Below, one piece after another: positions 18,452 to 29,571 of a DNA stretch of 64,000 nucleotides (its first letter is position 1; the number at the start of each line of letters is the position of its first letter). The stretch is from Methylicorpusculum sp. (GTDB lineage: Bacteria; Pseudomonadota; Gammaproteobacteria; Methylococcales; Methylomonadaceae), in NCBI RefSeq assembly GCF_030651835.1, contig NZ_JAUSBX010000137.1, forward strand, positions 1 through 64,000, written 5' to 3'. Under the pieces are notes generated by a model, which did not search any database, was not told the origin of the DNA, and worked only from the letters and a program-made list of their open reading frames with translations. The position numbers and the translations under genes were made by a program.

Positions 18452-18757
18452 TTAATCGACAATAATGCATTTTTCCCGCGACTCATCAACACGGTCGCGA
18501 AGTTCTTTCCCTGGTTTAAAATGGGGTACATATTTCTTTGGCAAAGCAACTGAATCACCCGTTTTTGGGTTTCTTCCCATTCTTGCGTCGCGCTCATGCA
18601 AGGAAAAGCTGCCAAATCCCCGTATTTCAATTCTTTCGTTTGAGGCTAGTGAAAGACTCATTTGTTCAATTATGCACTTGACTGCCAATTCAACATCTTT
18701 GAGAGCCAAATGAGGTTGTTGCTTGGCAAGCGCTTCAATTAGTTCCGATTTTGTCAC
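18452..18757 (-). CDS. ihfB: Integration host factor subunit beta
   Basis: A 101-residue DNA-bending protein. The start is GTG at 18757, giving the family N-terminus (V/M)[14 protein letters not shown] sits seven bases upstream, and the longer frame from 18787 adds ten atypical residues. The DNA-binding arm [12 protein letters not shown] is intact. It lies downstream of rpsA, as in most gammaproteobacteria. Confidence 0.95.
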   Translation of the reverse strand: MTKSELIEALAKQQPHLALKDVELAVKCIIEQMSLSLASNERIEIRGFGSFSLHERDARMGRNPKTGDSVALPKKYVPHFKPGKELRDRVDESREKCIIVD

Positions 18758-18779
18758 ATTCTGTCCTGCGAAGATGAAT

Positions 18780-18811
18780 AAAATCAAAGGGTGTGCAATA
18801 ACTGCACACCC
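18780..18811 (-). terminator. Hairpin plus T-rich tract between rpsA and ihfB
   Basis: GGGTGTGCA (18789-18797) pairs exactly with TGCACACCC (18803-18811), loop of five; read on the minus strand it is followed by TTTGATTTTA. It fits an intrinsic terminator or attenuator that lowers read-through from rpsA into ihfB. Confidence 0.75.
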
Positions 18812-18826
18812 GTATCCTTATTGCGA

Positions 18827-20488
18827 TTATTTTTCCATTTGTTTAAAAATATCACCCAGTGTCGGCGTGCCTGCCGCTTGTTGGGTGTAATCTTTAATGG
18901 CCTCGGATTCTTCATCCTGATCTTTGGCTTTAATGGACAGTGAAATAGTTTTGCTTTTCTTATCGATACCGATAAATTTAGCTTCTATTTTTTCACCTTC
19001 TTTCAGAAATGTACGCGCATCTTCGACTCTGTCGCGTTGAATTTCTGAGGCTCTCAAGTAACCTTCAACATTGTCGGCCAGCATGATTACCGCGCCTTTA
19101 GCATCAACTTCCTTGATAGTACCCAACACCAGGCTACCTTTCTCGTTAGAGGCCAGGAAGTTTTGGAAAGGGTCTTGTTCTAATTGCTTAATGCCCAAAG
19201 AAATACGCTCGCGTTCTGCATCGACTGCCAAAATAACAGTCTCTACATCATCGCCTTTTTTGTAATCGCGTGCCGCAGCTTCGGTATCATCTGTCCACGA
19301 AATGTCAGACATATGAACTAATCCATCGATACCGCCATCCAGTCCAATAAAAATACCGAAGTCAGTAATTGACTTGATTTTTCCAGTGATCTTGTCGCCT
19401 TTGTTATGGGTTGCAGCAAATTCATCCCATGGATTGGTTTTGCATTGCTTCATACCCAGAGAAATACGACGACGCTCTTCATCGATCTCAAGCACCATCA
19501 CTTCGACTTCATCGCCTAACTGCACAACCTTGGAAGGATTAACGTTCTTGTTGGTCCAATCCATTTCTGAAACGTGAACCAGACCTTCTACGCCTTCTTC
19601 AATTTCGATAAAGCAACCGTAATCAGTCAAGTTATTAACTTTTCCGAATACACGGGTGCCGGCAGGATATCTGCGGGCAATGTTTTGCCATGGATCTTCA
19701 CCCATTTGCTTCATGCCTAAAGAAACCCGGTTTTTCTCTTTATCAAACTTCAGGACTCTAACTTGAATTTCTTGACCAATTTCTACACATTCAGACGGAT
19801 GGCGAACACGACGCCAAGCCATATCGGTAATGTGTAACAAACCATCAATGCCGCCCAAATCTATAAATGCACCGTAGTCAGTCAGGTTTTTAACAACGCC
19901 GGTAACAATTGCGCCTTCGCTAAGCGTTTTCAGCAATTCTTCTCTTTCTGCGCTGTACTCTTTTTCAACCACTGCACGGCGAGACAATACGACGTTATTG
20001 CGTTTTTGATCAATCTTTATGACTTTGAATTCCAAGTCACGATTTTCAAGGAATGTAGTGTCACGAATAGGTCGAACGTCAACCAAAGAACCAGGAAGAA
20101 ACGCCCGCAATGCGCCGACTGAAACTGTAAAGCCGCCACGCACTTTTCCGGTGATACGACCTGTAATGGTCTTATCTTCTGAAAATGCAGATTCCAACTC
20201 ACCCCAGGCTTTGTTTTTCTTAGCTTTGTCACGAGAAAGAAGAGTAGAACCTAAACCGTCTTCAAACAAATCGAGGGCGACTTCAATTACGTCACCTACT
20301 TCAACTTCCAAATCACCATCGGCATTCAAGAACTGCCATTTTGGAATGATACCCTCAGATTTTGCTTGAGTGCTGACAATAACGAATTCATTTTCGATAT
20401 CGACTACGGTACCCATTAACATCGCACCAGGACGCATTTCGGTCTTGGCTAAACTTTCTTCAAATAAATCAGCAAAGCTTTCGCTCAT
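18827..20488 (-). CDS. rpsA: 30S ribosomal protein S1
   Basis: A 553-residue RNA-binding ribosomal protein with six S1 domains, seen as repeats of the type [21 protein letters not shown] and GFVEGLVH-like turns. The start is ATG 20488 ([13 protein letters not shown]), as in E. coli, preceded by a purine-rich GGAAAGAAG; five extra upstream codons are not used. It lies between cmk and ihfB in conserved order. Confidence 0.97.
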   Translation of the reverse strand: MSESFADLFEESLAKTEMRPGAMLMGTVVDIENEFVIVSTQAKSEGIIPKWQFLNADGDLEVEVGDVIEVALDLFEDGLGSTLLSRDKAKKNKAWGELESAFSEDKTITGRITGKVRGGFTVSVGALRAFLPGSLVDVRPIRDTTFLENRDLEFKVIKIDQKRNNVVLSRRAVVEKEYSAEREELLKTLSEGAIVTGVVKNLTDYGAFIDLGGIDGLLHITDMAWRRVRHPSECVEIGQEIQVRVLKFDKEKNRVSLGMKQMGEDPWQNIARRYPAGTRVFGKVNNLTDYGCFIEIEEGVEGLVHVSEMDWTNKNVNPSKVVQLGDEVEVMVLEIDEERRRISLGMKQCKTNPWDEFAATHNKGDKITGKIKSITDFGIFIGLDGGIDGLVHMSDISWTDDTEAAARDYKKGDDVETVILAVDAERERISLGIKQLEQDPFQNFLASNEKGSLVLGTIKEVDAKGAVIMLADNVEGYLRASEIQRDRVEDARTFLKEGEKIEAKFIGIDKKSKTISLSIKAKDQDEESEAIKDYTQQAAGTPTLGDIFKQMEK

Positions 20489-20584
20489 TATCTTCTTTCC
20501 CAAGCTTGTTTTATCAATACAAGCTTATTTTTTTATCAAAGTTAAGAAAAACCGCCTATATTTAGCGGCAACCATTTGTATTAC

Positions 20585-21241
20585 TCAAGGGAACAGTGCA
20601 AGCACTTCAGCGATAACTGATTCAATGCTCATACTTGAAGAGTCGATCAATACAGCATCCTCTGCTATTTTCAACGGCGCTGATGCACGTTCGCTATCTC
20701 TGCGGTCACGCTCTTCTATCTCACAAGTAATCTGTGCAAGGTTAGCATCAATTCCTTTCTCTTTCAACTGTTTATAGCGTCTTAATGCTCTTTCTTCGGC
20801 ACTTGCCGTTAAAAAAACCTTAATTGTTGCTTCCGGAAAAACAACCGTTCCCATATCTCTGCCATCTGCAACCAGTCCAGGTAATACCTTAAAATCTCTT
20901 TGTTTTTGAAGTAAAACCCGCCTGACTTCGGGCCATGCTGCAACGATGGAGGCTACTTTAGCGGTCGACTCAAGGGGCAATTGCGATGTAATGTTTTCGC
21001 CGTTCAAAAAAACAGTTAATTCATCGCCACAATCAAAAGCCAGTTTCATTTCCTCGGCAACAGCTGTCACCGAGGGTTCATCGTTGATATCGACCCCTGC
21101 AACTAAAGCTGCTACCGCCAAAGACCGGTATATAGAGCCGCTGTCAAGATAATTCCAATCCAGTTTTCTGGCCACAGCCCGGCTTACAGTGCCTTTGCCC
21201 GCCCCACTCGGACCGTCTATCGTTAACACCGGAACTGTCAT
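20585..21241 (-). CDS. cmk: Cytidylate kinase
   Basis: A 218-residue kinase phosphorylating CMP and dCMP. P-loop GPSGAGKGTVSRAVA at the N-terminus, GLVADGRDMGTVVFP and the lid-region RRYKQLKEKG are diagnostic. It overlaps aroA by 4 bases (ATGA). Confidence 0.97.
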   Translation of the reverse strand: MTVPVLTIDGPSGAGKGTVSRAVARKLDWNYLDSGSIYRSLAVAALVAGVDINDEPSVTAVAEEMKLAFDCGDELTVFLNGENITSQLPLESTAKVASIVAAWPEVRRVLLQKQRDFKVLPGLVADGRDMGTVVFPEATIKVFLTASAEERALRRYKQLKEKGIDANLAQITCEIEERDRRDSERASAPLKIAEDAVLIDSSSMSIESVIAEVLALFP

Positions 21242-22560
21242 GACGCTTGCTCACTGATCAGTTTAAGGCCAAGATTTGTTGCTAGGCTGACAAATTCAGG
21301 AAAGGAGGTGTTTACGTTCTCACAATCCTCAATGACGATAGGGCCGCTCGCTTTAAGTCCTGCAATAGAAAATGCCATTGCAATTCTATGATCGCCATGA
21401 GAAATCACCCTGCCCGCCCCTAGGGTTCCTCCCTGGATGATCATACCGTCAGCGGTTGGTTGAGCATCGATACCGAGAATTTGTAAACCATCCGCCATGA
21501 CCTGAATACGATCGGATTCTTTGACTCTCAATTCTTCTGCGCCGGATAACCGTGTTTGACCTTGTGCGCAAGCGGCGGCGACAAATAAAACAGGAAACTC
21601 ATCTATTGCAAGTGGGACCAAGGCCTCGGGTATGTCAATGCCGGTTAAAGGGCTTGAAACCACATGCAGATCAGCCACGGGCTCGCCACCCACAATGCGT
21701 TCATTGAGAACTTCAATCTTGGCGCCCATCAATCTGAGTATGTCAATGACACCCGTTCGGGTTGGATTGATGCCGACATGACGCAGGATAATGTCCGAAT
21801 CCGGCGCGATTGATGCGCCTACCAAGAAAAAAGCCGCAGAAGAAATATCACTGGGCACGTCGATATCATTGGCTGTCAATGATCCTTTTGCACTGATTGA
21901 AACTTTAGAGCCTTGTTTTTCGACCGGATATGAAAAACCGGTTAGCATGCGCTCGGTATGATCCCTTGTTGGCGCAGGCTCGGTAACTGAAGTTATACCC
22001 TCTGCATACATGCCGGCCAATAGCAGGCATGACTTAACTTGAGCGCTTGCCATGGGCATTTCGTAATCAATGCCTCTGAGTTTTCCAGCCTGACCTTTGA
22101 TCTTGAGCGGCGCGGTCCCTTTTTCCGTTGTTTCAATCTCAGCGCCCATTTTGGCCAAAGGCTCCGTAACCCGTCTCATGGGCCGCCCTGAAAGCGATTT
22201 ATCGCCGGTTAATTCGGAATCGAATGCCTGCCCAGCCAGCAACCCGGACAGCAAGCGCATTGAAGTCCCCGAGTTACCCAGATACAAAGGCTTTTGTGGT
22301 GCGTTTAAGCCATGCTTACCTACGCCATAGATAGTCAGTTCGCCGTCTTTCGGGCCTTCAATTCTAACGCCCATATCACGGAATGCCTGCAAAGTAGCTA
22401 AAGCATCTTCAGCCTGAAGAAATCCTTTGACATGAGTTATGCCTTCAGCCAGTGACCCCAGCATGATGGATCGATGAGATATTGATTTGTCTCCGGGAAC
22501 TCTTGCACTACCATTAAGACTTCCACCGGGCTGAACTATAAAAGTAACTGTTTTAGACAT
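21238..22560 (-). CDS. aroA: 3-phosphoshikimate 1-carboxyvinyltransferase (EPSP synthase)
   Basis: A 440-residue enzyme of the shikimate pathway. PGDKSISHRSIMLGSLAEG, LGNSGTSMRLLSGLLAG and the RVKESDRI motif are present. The start ATG 22560 (MSKTVTFIVQPGG) directly follows the tyrA stop; the 22 upstream in-frame residues come from inside tyrA. GNSGT with Gly-Asn-Ser-Gly-Thr-Ser is nearer the class I form. Confidence 0.97.
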   Translation of the reverse strand: MSKTVTFIVQPGGSLNGSARVPGDKSISHRSIMLGSLAEGITHVKGFLQAEDALATLQAFRDMGVRIEGPKDGELTIYGVGKHGLNAPQKPLYLGNSGTSMRLLSGLLAGQAFDSELTGDKSLSGRPMRRVTEPLAKMGAEIETTEKGTAPLKIKGQAGKLRGIDYEMPMASAQVKSCLLLAGMYAEGITSVTEPAPTRDHTERMLTGFSYPVEKQGSKVSISAKGSLTANDIDVPSDISSAAFFLVGASIAPDSDIILRHVGINPTRTGVIDILRLMGAKIEVLNERIVGGEPVADLHVVSSPLTGIDIPEALVPLAIDEFPVLFVAAACAQGQTRLSGAEELRVKESDRIQVMADGLQILGIDAQPTADGMIIQGGTLGAGRVISHGDHRIAMAFSIAGLKASGPIVIEDCENVNTSFPEFVSLATNLGLKLISEQAS

Positions 22561-22561
22561 A

Positions 22562-23440
22562 TTAATTATTATTAAACTGATCAAGAAAGCGTTGCCGGGC
22601 GTGCCTGGCATACGTGAAGGTTTCAAGAAGCTGCTGACTGTTATTGGTATCTAACGCCAGCTCCAAAGAATTAAGCTCGTGTTTCAATTGCTCAATTAGG
22701 GGCAACAACTGGTTTTTATTGGCCAGACTGATATCCAGCCACATAGTGGGGTCACTTGAAGCGATACGCGTAAAATCTTTAAATCCACCCGCAGCAAATT
22801 TAAAAATTTCGACTTGCTCATCCTTACGTCCCAGCATGTGAACCAGAGCGAAAGCAAGCAGATGAGGGAGATGACTGGTAGCCGCCAGCACCGCATCATG
22901 ATGCTCAACATCCATGATGGATATGACGGCCCCGAGTCTCTCCCAGAATAATCGTACTTTAGCCAGCGAGTCAGGATGAGTATTTGCTGACGGCGTGATG
23001 ATTAGGCGCTTATTTTTAAACAAATCGGGCAAAGCCGCTTTTACACCGCTTTGCTCGGCGCCCGCGATAGGATGAGCCGGAACAAAATTGGCCGGTACAT
23101 GACCAAATAGTTCGGCAGCCGCAGCAACGACATTGGTTTTTGTACTACCCACGTCGGTATAGATGGTAGCTTCAGACCAGACCGGCTTCAGCATTGAAAG
23201 TACCGATTTGATACTGCCGACCGGCGTTGCAATGACGACGAGATCCGCACGTTCAACGGCTGATTGAATATCAAAAGAATAACGATCAATTACCTTCAGC
23301 TGCAATGCCTGTTCAAGGTTTTCCTTGTCATCAATACGGCCAAAACCGATGATTTCCGAACATAAACCTTGTTCTCTGGCTGCTCGTGCGATCGACCCCC
23401 CAATGAGTCCGACGCCGATAATGCAAATCCGATTAAACAT
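22562..23440 (-). CDS. tyrA: Prephenate dehydrogenase (monofunctional)
   Basis: A 292-residue NAD-dependent enzyme of tyrosine synthesis. Dinucleotide motif GVGLIGGSIARAA at the N-terminus, VVIATPVGS, and HPIAGAEQSG mark the family. It lacks a chorismate mutase domain, which is supplied by PheA. It overlaps hisC by 8 bases. Confidence 0.95.
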   Translation of the reverse strand: MFNRICIIGVGLIGGSIARAAREQGLCSEIIGFGRIDDKENLEQALQLKVIDRYSFDIQSAVERADLVVIATPVGSIKSVLSMLKPVWSEATIYTDVGSTKTNVVAAAAELFGHVPANFVPAHPIAGAEQSGVKAALPDLFKNKRLIITPSANTHPDSLAKVRLFWERLGAVISIMDVEHHDAVLAATSHLPHLLAFALVHMLGRKDEQVEIFKFAAGGFKDFTRIASSDPTMWLDISLANKNQLLPLIEQLKHELNSLELALDTNNSQQLLETFTYARHARQRFLDQFNNN

Positions 23441-24542
23441 GCGCCAAAATAGCTTCTAAGGCATCGAGAAAAATCTGATTCTCAGCCTGAGTGCCAATGC
23501 TGATTCTCAAATGATGGGGCATTTCGTAATTGGCTACCGGTCTTACGATCACCCCTTTCAATAATAAAGCCTGATAGATCGCTTCACCCGATTGCCGTAA
23601 ATCAACCGATACAAAATTACCTGCCGAGGGGATCCAGTCCAGCTTCAGCTTCCGAAAACCATCAAGCAATTGCCCCATTCCCTGCTGGTTATTCAATACG
23701 GTTTTCTGCAGATGCACGTGATCATTAAGCGCTGCTTCGGCGGCAGCAAGAGCCAGCATGTTATTGTTGAAAGGTTGGCGCACTCGATTTAATAAATCCG
23801 CTATCAGGACACTGGAACATCCAAATCCTATCCGCAATCCCGCCAATCCATAAGCCTTGGAAAAAGTCCGGGTAATGATCAGATTAGGATAACGATCAAG
23901 CCATTCAAGTGAATTTGCCTGGTGTTCAGGTGCTATGAATTCAAAGTAAGCTTCATCCAATACGCAGATAACCGTTTTAGGCAAGTCGCTGATAAACGAC
24001 TCCAACTCATTGCCGGCTAAAAGAGTGCCCGTTGGATTGTTGGGATTGGCGATAAAGACGACCCGGGTTTTGTCCGAGATCGCAAGACGTATTGCATCCA
24101 GGTCATAGCCGTATTGTTTGGCGGGAACTATTACAGCTTTAGCGCCCACCGCTTGGGTTACGATGGGATAGACCGCAAAGGCATGCCGGGAAAATACGAC
24201 TTCATGCTCGGGAGAGACAAAAGTTCGAGCAATCAATTCCAGCAATTCATTTGAGCCATTACCTAAAGTGATTTGCCTGGCGTCGATATTAAACTTTGAT
24301 GACAAGGCCTGTTTAAGATTAAATCCATTGCCATCCGGATAAAGCGCCAAATCTTTCAGTGTTCCTTGAATCGCAGCGATTGCAAGAGGGCTGGGACCTA
24401 GCGGGTTTTCGTTGGAGGCAAGTTTAATGATGTTGGTTAGACCCAGTTCACGCTCAAGCTCTTCAATAGGTTTACCGGCCTTGTAGGGGATCAGTTGCTG
24501 AACACCGGGTAACGCTAATTCATAAATAGGATCGCAATTCAT
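23433..24542 (-). CDS. hisC: Histidinol-phosphate aminotransferase
   Basis: A 369-residue class I/II PLP aminotransferase. KLASNENPLGPSP near the N-terminus, DEAYFEF, and the PLP-Lys region TRTFSKAYGLAGLRIG are clear. In this cluster the enzyme may also serve as an aromatic aminotransferase, as shown for related pathway clusters; that is inference. Confidence 0.95.
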   Translation of the reverse strand: MNCDPIYELALPGVQQLIPYKAGKPIEELERELGLTNIIKLASNENPLGPSPLAIAAIQGTLKDLALYPDGNGFNLKQALSSKFNIDARQITLGNGSNELLELIARTFVSPEHEVVFSRHAFAVYPIVTQAVGAKAVIVPAKQYGYDLDAIRLAISDKTRVVFIANPNNPTGTLLAGNELESFISDLPKTVICVLDEAYFEFIAPEHQANSLEWLDRYPNLIITRTFSKAYGLAGLRIGFGCSSVLIADLLNRVRQPFNNNMLALAAAEAALNDHVHLQKTVLNNQQGMGQLLDGFRKLKLDWIPSAGNFVSVDLRQSGEAIYQALLLKGVIVRPVANYEMPHHLRISIGTQAENQIFLDALEAILAHV

Positions 24543-24595
24543 TTTAGATGGGGTTAATTTCGGGGATTTTAATTAAAAAAGAAAGAAGGCTATTT

Positions 24596-25681
24596 TTAAA
24601 TTACCGCTTTAGGGTAAGAGCCTAACAACTTAATCATACTGACACGGCGTTTTAAAGTATCGAGGGCCTTGCTCACGTCATCATCGTCTACGTGCCCATC
24701 AATATCAATGAAGAAAACGTAGTCCCACAGGCCCTGACGAGAAGGGCGAGATTCGATATGCAGCATGCCTATGCCGTATTCAGCAAACGGTTCTAGCACC
24801 CGGTAAAGCGCCCCTGGCTGATTGCCTGTTGAAATGAGTAATGAAGTTTTATCATTGCCGGTTGATTGCGAGGTTTGATGACCAATGATAATAAACCGGG
24901 TCGTATTGTTTGACTCGTCCTCAATGTTTTGTTTGATCACATTCAAACTGTAGCGTTCGGCAGCGGCTATGCTGGCTATGGCGGCTTTGGACTTGTCATT
25001 GGAAACCAACTGAGCCGCCTCGCCATTGCTGTTCACCGCGGTAAGTTTGACGCCCGGGATATTGTCATCCAGCCACTGACGGCATTGAGCCAATGATTGT
25101 TGATGAGCCAACACCTCTGTGATGCCATTGACGTTTTCACTCAGGCCAAGCAAATTTTGATGAACTCTGAGCTCCACTTCGCCGCAAATATGGACAGCAG
25201 TATTAATGAAGCGATCTAACGTATGGTTGACAATCCCTTCTGTTGAGTTTTCAACAGGTACCACACCAAATTGGCAGTGTTCATTCTCAACCAGATTGAA
25301 AATTTCACCGATGGTTGATGTGGCAAGCGTATTGACGGCATGACCGAAATGCTTGATCGCGGCCTGCTGGGTAAATGTGCCTTCAGGCCCCAGATAGGCA
25401 ACATCAAGCGGCTTTTCCAGCGCTAAACACGAGGACATGATTTCGCGAAAAAAACGAACCATGGTCATATCGCTTAACGGCCCTGCATTTAATTCTTTTA
25501 CGCGTCGTAAAACCAGGGCTTCCCGATCAGGTCTATAAAAACAGCCGTCCTCCCCTTGGGCAATTTTGGTTTTAGCCACTTCAATTGCACACTGAGCCCG
25601 TTGATTGATCAAGCTTAAAATTTGCTCGTCAAGCGCATCAATTTGGGCTCTTAATTCTGAAAGAGGAGTAACGGCATTCAT
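24596..25681 (-). CDS. pheA: Chorismate mutase-prephenate dehydratase (P-protein)
   Basis: A 361-residue bifunctional enzyme of phenylalanine synthesis. An AroQ mutase domain (about 1-90, with LRAQIDALDEQIL), prephenate dehydratase (about 95-275, VAYLGPEGTFTQQAA and the NNTTRFIIIG segment with the catalytic Thr) and an ACT domain (about 280-360, ESRPSRQGLWDYVFFIDI) appear in order. The ACT ESRP motif implies feedback inhibition by phenylalanine. Confidence 0.96.
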   Translation of the reverse strand: MNAVTPLSELRAQIDALDEQILSLINQRAQCAIEVAKTKIAQGEDGCFYRPDREALVLRRVKELNAGPLSDMTMVRFFREIMSSCLALEKPLDVAYLGPEGTFTQQAAIKHFGHAVNTLATSTIGEIFNLVENEHCQFGVVPVENSTEGIVNHTLDRFINTAVHICGEVELRVHQNLLGLSENVNGITEVLAHQQSLAQCRQWLDDNIPGVKLTAVNSNGEAAQLVSNDKSKAAIASIAAAERYSLNVIKQNIEDESNNTTRFIIIGHQTSQSTGNDKTSLLISTGNQPGALYRVLEPFAEYGIGMLHIESRPSRQGLWDYVFFIDIDGHVDDDDVSKALDTLKRRVSMIKLLGSYPKAVI

Positions 25682-25689
25682 AGATTTAA

Positions 25690-26772
25690 TCAGCCATGCG
25701 TCTTTTCAAAGGTTTTCATAAAGTCGATCAGCGCATCAACACCTTCATCCGGCATGGCATTGTAAATGCTGGCTCGCATGCCGCCAACAGAACGGTGACC
25801 TTTCAATTCGGCCAAACCTTTAGCTTCAGCTTCAGCCAGAAATGTCTTGTCAAGATCCGGATTGCTCAAAATAAAAGGTACGTTCATTCGTGAACGATAT
25901 GCCGGATCGATAGGATTGCTAAATAAACTTGACTGATCAATTGCCTGATAAAGCCTTGCCGATTTGGCCCTGTTTTTCGATTCAACAGCGGCTATTCCAC
26001 CTAAGGACTTTAACCATTTCAAGACCAAACCAACCAAGTACCAGTTGTAGCTTGCCGGGGTATTCAACATGGATTTGTCTTTATCCTGCACCGCATAATT
26101 AAAAACGTCGGGCAATTTTTTATCGACAGTGCCGATTAAGTCGTCTCTTACAATAACGACAGTCACACCCGCGGGACCCATATTTTTTTGAGTCCCGGCA
26201 TAGATCAAGCCAAATTGACTGACATCAACAGGACGCGAAAGAATGTTGGATGACATATCCGAAACCAGGGGTAATCCCTTGCTGTCGGGTATAAAAGGGA
26301 ACTCCACGCCATGAATGGTTTCATTCGAGGTGTAGTGCAGATAAGCCGCATCCGTATCGATAGTCCAGTTGGAAGGATCCGGAATGGTTTTGAAGCCGCC
26401 ATGTTCCGACGTGGCCGACACAATAACTTCGCAAAAACGGCCTGCATCTTTTATAGCTTTAGTCGACCAGGCTCCGGTATTGACGTAACAGGCTTTGGTG
26501 TTGCCTCGCAAAATATTCATCGGTATAAATGAAAACTGCCCGGTAGCACCACCCTGCATGAACAATACTTTATAATTGTCAGGGATCCCCATCAATTCTC
26601 TTAAATCAGCTTCCAATTCCGCTGCAATCGCTGAAAAATGTTTGCCACGATGACTCATTTCCATGACTGACATGCCGGTTCCCTGCCAATCGAGCATATC
26701 TTCCTGTGCTTGTTTTAAGACAGCTTCAGGAAGAATTGAGGGGCCTGCGCTAAAGTTATAAATTCTCTTCAT
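25690..26772 (-). CDS. serC: Phosphoserine aminotransferase
   Basis: A 360-residue PLP enzyme of serine and pyridoxine synthesis. Start ATG 26772 ([18 protein letters not shown]) follows a strong GGAGAAGGAGAAG ribosome site that lies in the last codons of gyrA; the 16 upstream in-frame residues are rejected. The PLP-Lys lies in [25 protein letters not shown] binds phosphate. It overlaps gyrA by 17 bases. Confidence 0.97.
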   Translation of the reverse strand: MKRIYNFSAGPSILPEAVLKQAQEDMLDWQGTGMSVMEMSHRGKHFSAIAAELEADLRELMGIPDNYKVLFMQGGATGQFSFIPMNILRGNTKACYVNTGAWSTKAIKDAGRFCEVIVSATSEHGGFKTIPDPSNWTIDTDAAYLHYTSNETIHGVEFPFIPDSKGLPLVSDMSSNILSRPVDVSQFGLIYAGTQKNMGPAGVTVVIVRDDLIGTVDKKLPDVFNYAVQDKDKSMLNTPASYNWYLVGLVLKWLKSLGGIAAVESKNRAKSARLYQAIDQSSLFSNPIDPAYRSRMNVPFILSNPDLDKTFLAEAEAKGLAELKGHRSVGGMRASIYNAMPDEGVDALIDFMKTFEKTHG

Positions 26773-29350
26773 TTTCTTCTTCTCCTTCTCCGGTATTAAA
26801 TTCGTCATCTTGGGTTTCATCCTCGGCCAGTCCTTCTATACGATCCACTCCCACTACTTTTTCATTTTTATCAAGACGAATAACCGTAACTCCTTGTGTA
26901 TTTCTTCCGACAACTGAAATTTCATCAACACGGGTTCGCACCAGTGTTCCTGCGTCCGTAATCAGCATGATTTCATCCTGGTCCGAAACCAAAACAGCAC
27001 CCACTACATCGCCATTGCGCTCAGACGTCTGGATAGCAATCAGCCCCTGCCCGCCTCGTTTATGACAGGTAAATTCCTCAATTCGAGTTCGTTTGCCGTA
27101 GCCGTTCTCACAGATATTAAGCACTGTTCCTTCAGCGGCAACAATCAAAGAGATGACTTTTTGCCCCTCTTGCAAACGAATGCCACGAACACCCGACGCG
27201 GTTCGGCCCATTGAGCGCACATCCGTCTCATTGAAACAAACCGCCTTGCCGGTGCTGCTGAACAGCAATACGTTTTGCTTGCCATCGGTTACGGCCACAC
27301 CAACTAATCGATCGCCTTCATGTAAGTCAATGGCTATTTTACCGTTGGCGCGTTGACGCTCAAACTCATTTAACGGCGTCTTCTTGACGGTTCCTGCCGA
27401 TGTGGCCATAAAAATAAATTTATCAGCACTGAATTCACGGATCGGCAAAATGGCATTGATAGTTTCGCCCGTTTCCAAAGGTAATAAATTGACAAACGGC
27501 TTGCCTCGAGATGCGCGACTGGCCACGGGAAGATTGTAGACTTTGAGCCAATAGACCTTGCCTAAAGATGAGAAGCACAAAATGGTGTCATGCGTATTGG
27601 CTACGATGAGCTTGTCAATGAAATCCTTTTCCTTGGTTGCAGTCGCCGACTTGCCTCGGCCACCGCGTCTCTGCGCTTTGTAGTCGGTCAATGGCTGAGA
27701 CTTGACGTAACCCTCATGAGACATCGTTACGACTACATCTTCTTCGGTAATCAGATCTTCATCGCTCAAATCGAGATGATCCTGCAGAATTTCCGTTCTA
27801 CGCGCATCGGCATATTCATCCTTGATTGCAACCAGTTCTTCCCTGATGACTTCCATCAGTCTGATGTCGCTGTTCAAAATGGCCAGATACTCATCAATCA
27901 ACTTTAATAATTCTTTATATTCATTGACTATTTTCTCCTGCTCCAGTCCGGTAAGACGATGCAGGCGCAAATCGAGAATGGCTTGTGCCTGGGCTTCGGA
28001 TAGCCGGTAAAACCCTTCGGACAAACCAAATTCAGCAGGCAAATCTTCAGGCCTTGAACGATCGGCATCCGCCCTATCCAGCAAGGCAATAACGAGACCG
28101 GCTTGCCAGGTTCTGGCTAATAATCCGGCTTTTGCCTCCGCAGGATTATTAGAGTTCTTGATCAGCTCGATCATTTCATCGATATTGGCAAGGGCAATTG
28201 CAAGCCCTTCCAACGTATGGGCTCTTTCCCTGGCTTTACGAAGATTAAAAATCGTCCTGCGTGTAACAATTTCGCGGCGATGATCGATGAATGCAACCAG
28301 AATCTCTCTGAGACTCATACAGTGGGGCCGGCCATCAAACAACGCGACCATATTGATGCCAAACACCGTTTGCATTTGTGTTTGTTTGTAAAGATTGTTT
28401 AACACGACTTCAGCAACTTCACCGCGCCTAAGTTCTACAACCATGCGCATGCCGTCTTTATCGGACTCATCCCTTAATGCAGAGATGCCTTCCAGTTTGC
28501 CTTCCTTGACCATTTCAGCAATTTTTTCCAGCAACTTCGCTTTGTTGACCTGATAAGGCAACTCTGAAGTGATGATGGCCTGGCGTCCGCCGTCGCCGAT
28601 ATCTTCAAAATGGCAGCGTGCGCGCAAATAAACTTTGCCACGTCCTGTCATATAGGCACTTCTTATTCCGGCTGCGCCATTAATAAATGCGGCAGTCGGA
28701 AAATCAGGGCCTGGAATATACTGCATTAATTCGGTAATCGTAATATCAGGCTGGTCGATTAACGCCAAACAAGCACTGACAACCTCGCCGAGGTTATGAG
28801 GAGGAATGTTGGTGGCCATGCCCACCGCGATACCGGCAGAACCATTAATTAATAAGGTTGGAACCCGTGTGGGTAAAACCTGAGGTTCGGATTCGGATTC
28901 GTCATAATTGGGGATAAAGTTGACTGTTTCTTTATCCAGATCAGCCAATAATTCATGAGCAATTTTAGACATGCGCACTTCCGTGTAACGCATAGCCGCC
29001 GGCGAGTCACCGTCTACCGAGCCGAAGTTACCCTGACCATCAACCAACATGTAACGCATTGAAAAAGGTTGAGCCATTCGAACTATCGTGTCGTAAACAG
29101 CCGTATCGCCATGAGGATGGTATTTACCGATAACGTCACCGACCACACGAGCCGATTTTTTATAGGGCTTGTTCCACTCATTGCCCAGTACGCTCATAGC
29201 ATATAGCACACGGCGATGAACGGGCTTAAGCCCATCTCTGACGTCCGGCAATGCTCGACCTACGATTACACTCATCGCGTAGTCGAGGTAGGACTGCTTC
29301 ATCTCGTCTTCAAGATTGACAGGAATTATTTCTTTGGCAAAGTCTGACAT
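26756..29350 (-). CDS. gyrA: DNA gyrase subunit A
   Basis: An 864-residue type II topoisomerase subunit. The N-terminus aligns without gaps with E. coli, placing the quinolone region at [15 protein letters not shown], with Thr at position 83 instead of Ser and Asp at 87. The catalytic Tyr lies in [14 protein letters not shown]-terminal beta-pinwheel repeats include the GyrA box RRGGRGK. It ends in an acidic tail. First gene of the minus-strand block. Confidence 0.98.
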   Translation of the reverse strand: MSDFAKEIIPVNLEDEMKQSYLDYAMSVIVGRALPDVRDGLKPVHRRVLYAMSVLGNEWNKPYKKSARVVGDVIGKYHPHGDTAVYDTIVRMAQPFSMRYMLVDGQGNFGSVDGDSPAAMRYTEVRMSKIAHELLADLDKETVNFIPNYDESESEPQVLPTRVPTLLINGSAGIAVGMATNIPPHNLGEVVSACLALIDQPDITITELMQYIPGPDFPTAAFINGAAGIRSAYMTGRGKVYLRARCHFEDIGDGGRQAIITSELPYQVNKAKLLEKIAEMVKEGKLEGISALRDESDKDGMRMVVELRRGEVAEVVLNNLYKQTQMQTVFGINMVALFDGRPHCMSLREILVAFIDHRREIVTRRTIFNLRKARERAHTLEGLAIALANIDEMIELIKNSNNPAEAKAGLLARTWQAGLVIALLDRADADRSRPEDLPAEFGLSEGFYRLSEAQAQAILDLRLHRLTGLEQEKIVNEYKELLKLIDEYLAILNSDIRLMEVIREELVAIKDEYADARRTEILQDHLDLSDEDLITEEDVVVTMSHEGYVKSQPLTDYKAQRRGGRGKSATATKEKDFIDKLIVANTHDTILCFSSLGKVYWLKVYNLPVASRASRGKPFVNLLPLETGETINAILPIREFSADKFIFMATSAGTVKKTPLNEFERQRANGKIAIDLHEGDRLVGVAVTDGKQNVLLFSSTGKAVCFNETDVRSMGRTASGVRGIRLQEGQKVISLIVAAEGTVLNICENGYGKRTRIEEFTCHKRGGQGLIAIQTSERNGDVVGAVLVSDQDEIMLITDAGTLVRTRVDEISVVGRNTQGVTVIRLDKNEKVVGVDRIEGLAEDETQDDEFNTGEGEEENEENL

Positions 29351-29571
29351 GATTCCGTTTTATTTATAATAAATGCCTAACCAACCGAGGCTGGCAAGCA
29401 TAGTTTCCATATTGTTAATAATACAAAAGCATACTGCTGCAATTTTGCTTATTACTAAACGCTTAAAAAGGCGCGCATTGTATCAAATTGTCTTTGCTGA
29501 GTCGAAGCATACCTATTCAATTCAGCAGCAGGCGTATCGATGATAAAGCTTGACTGCCATAAACAGGCGGA

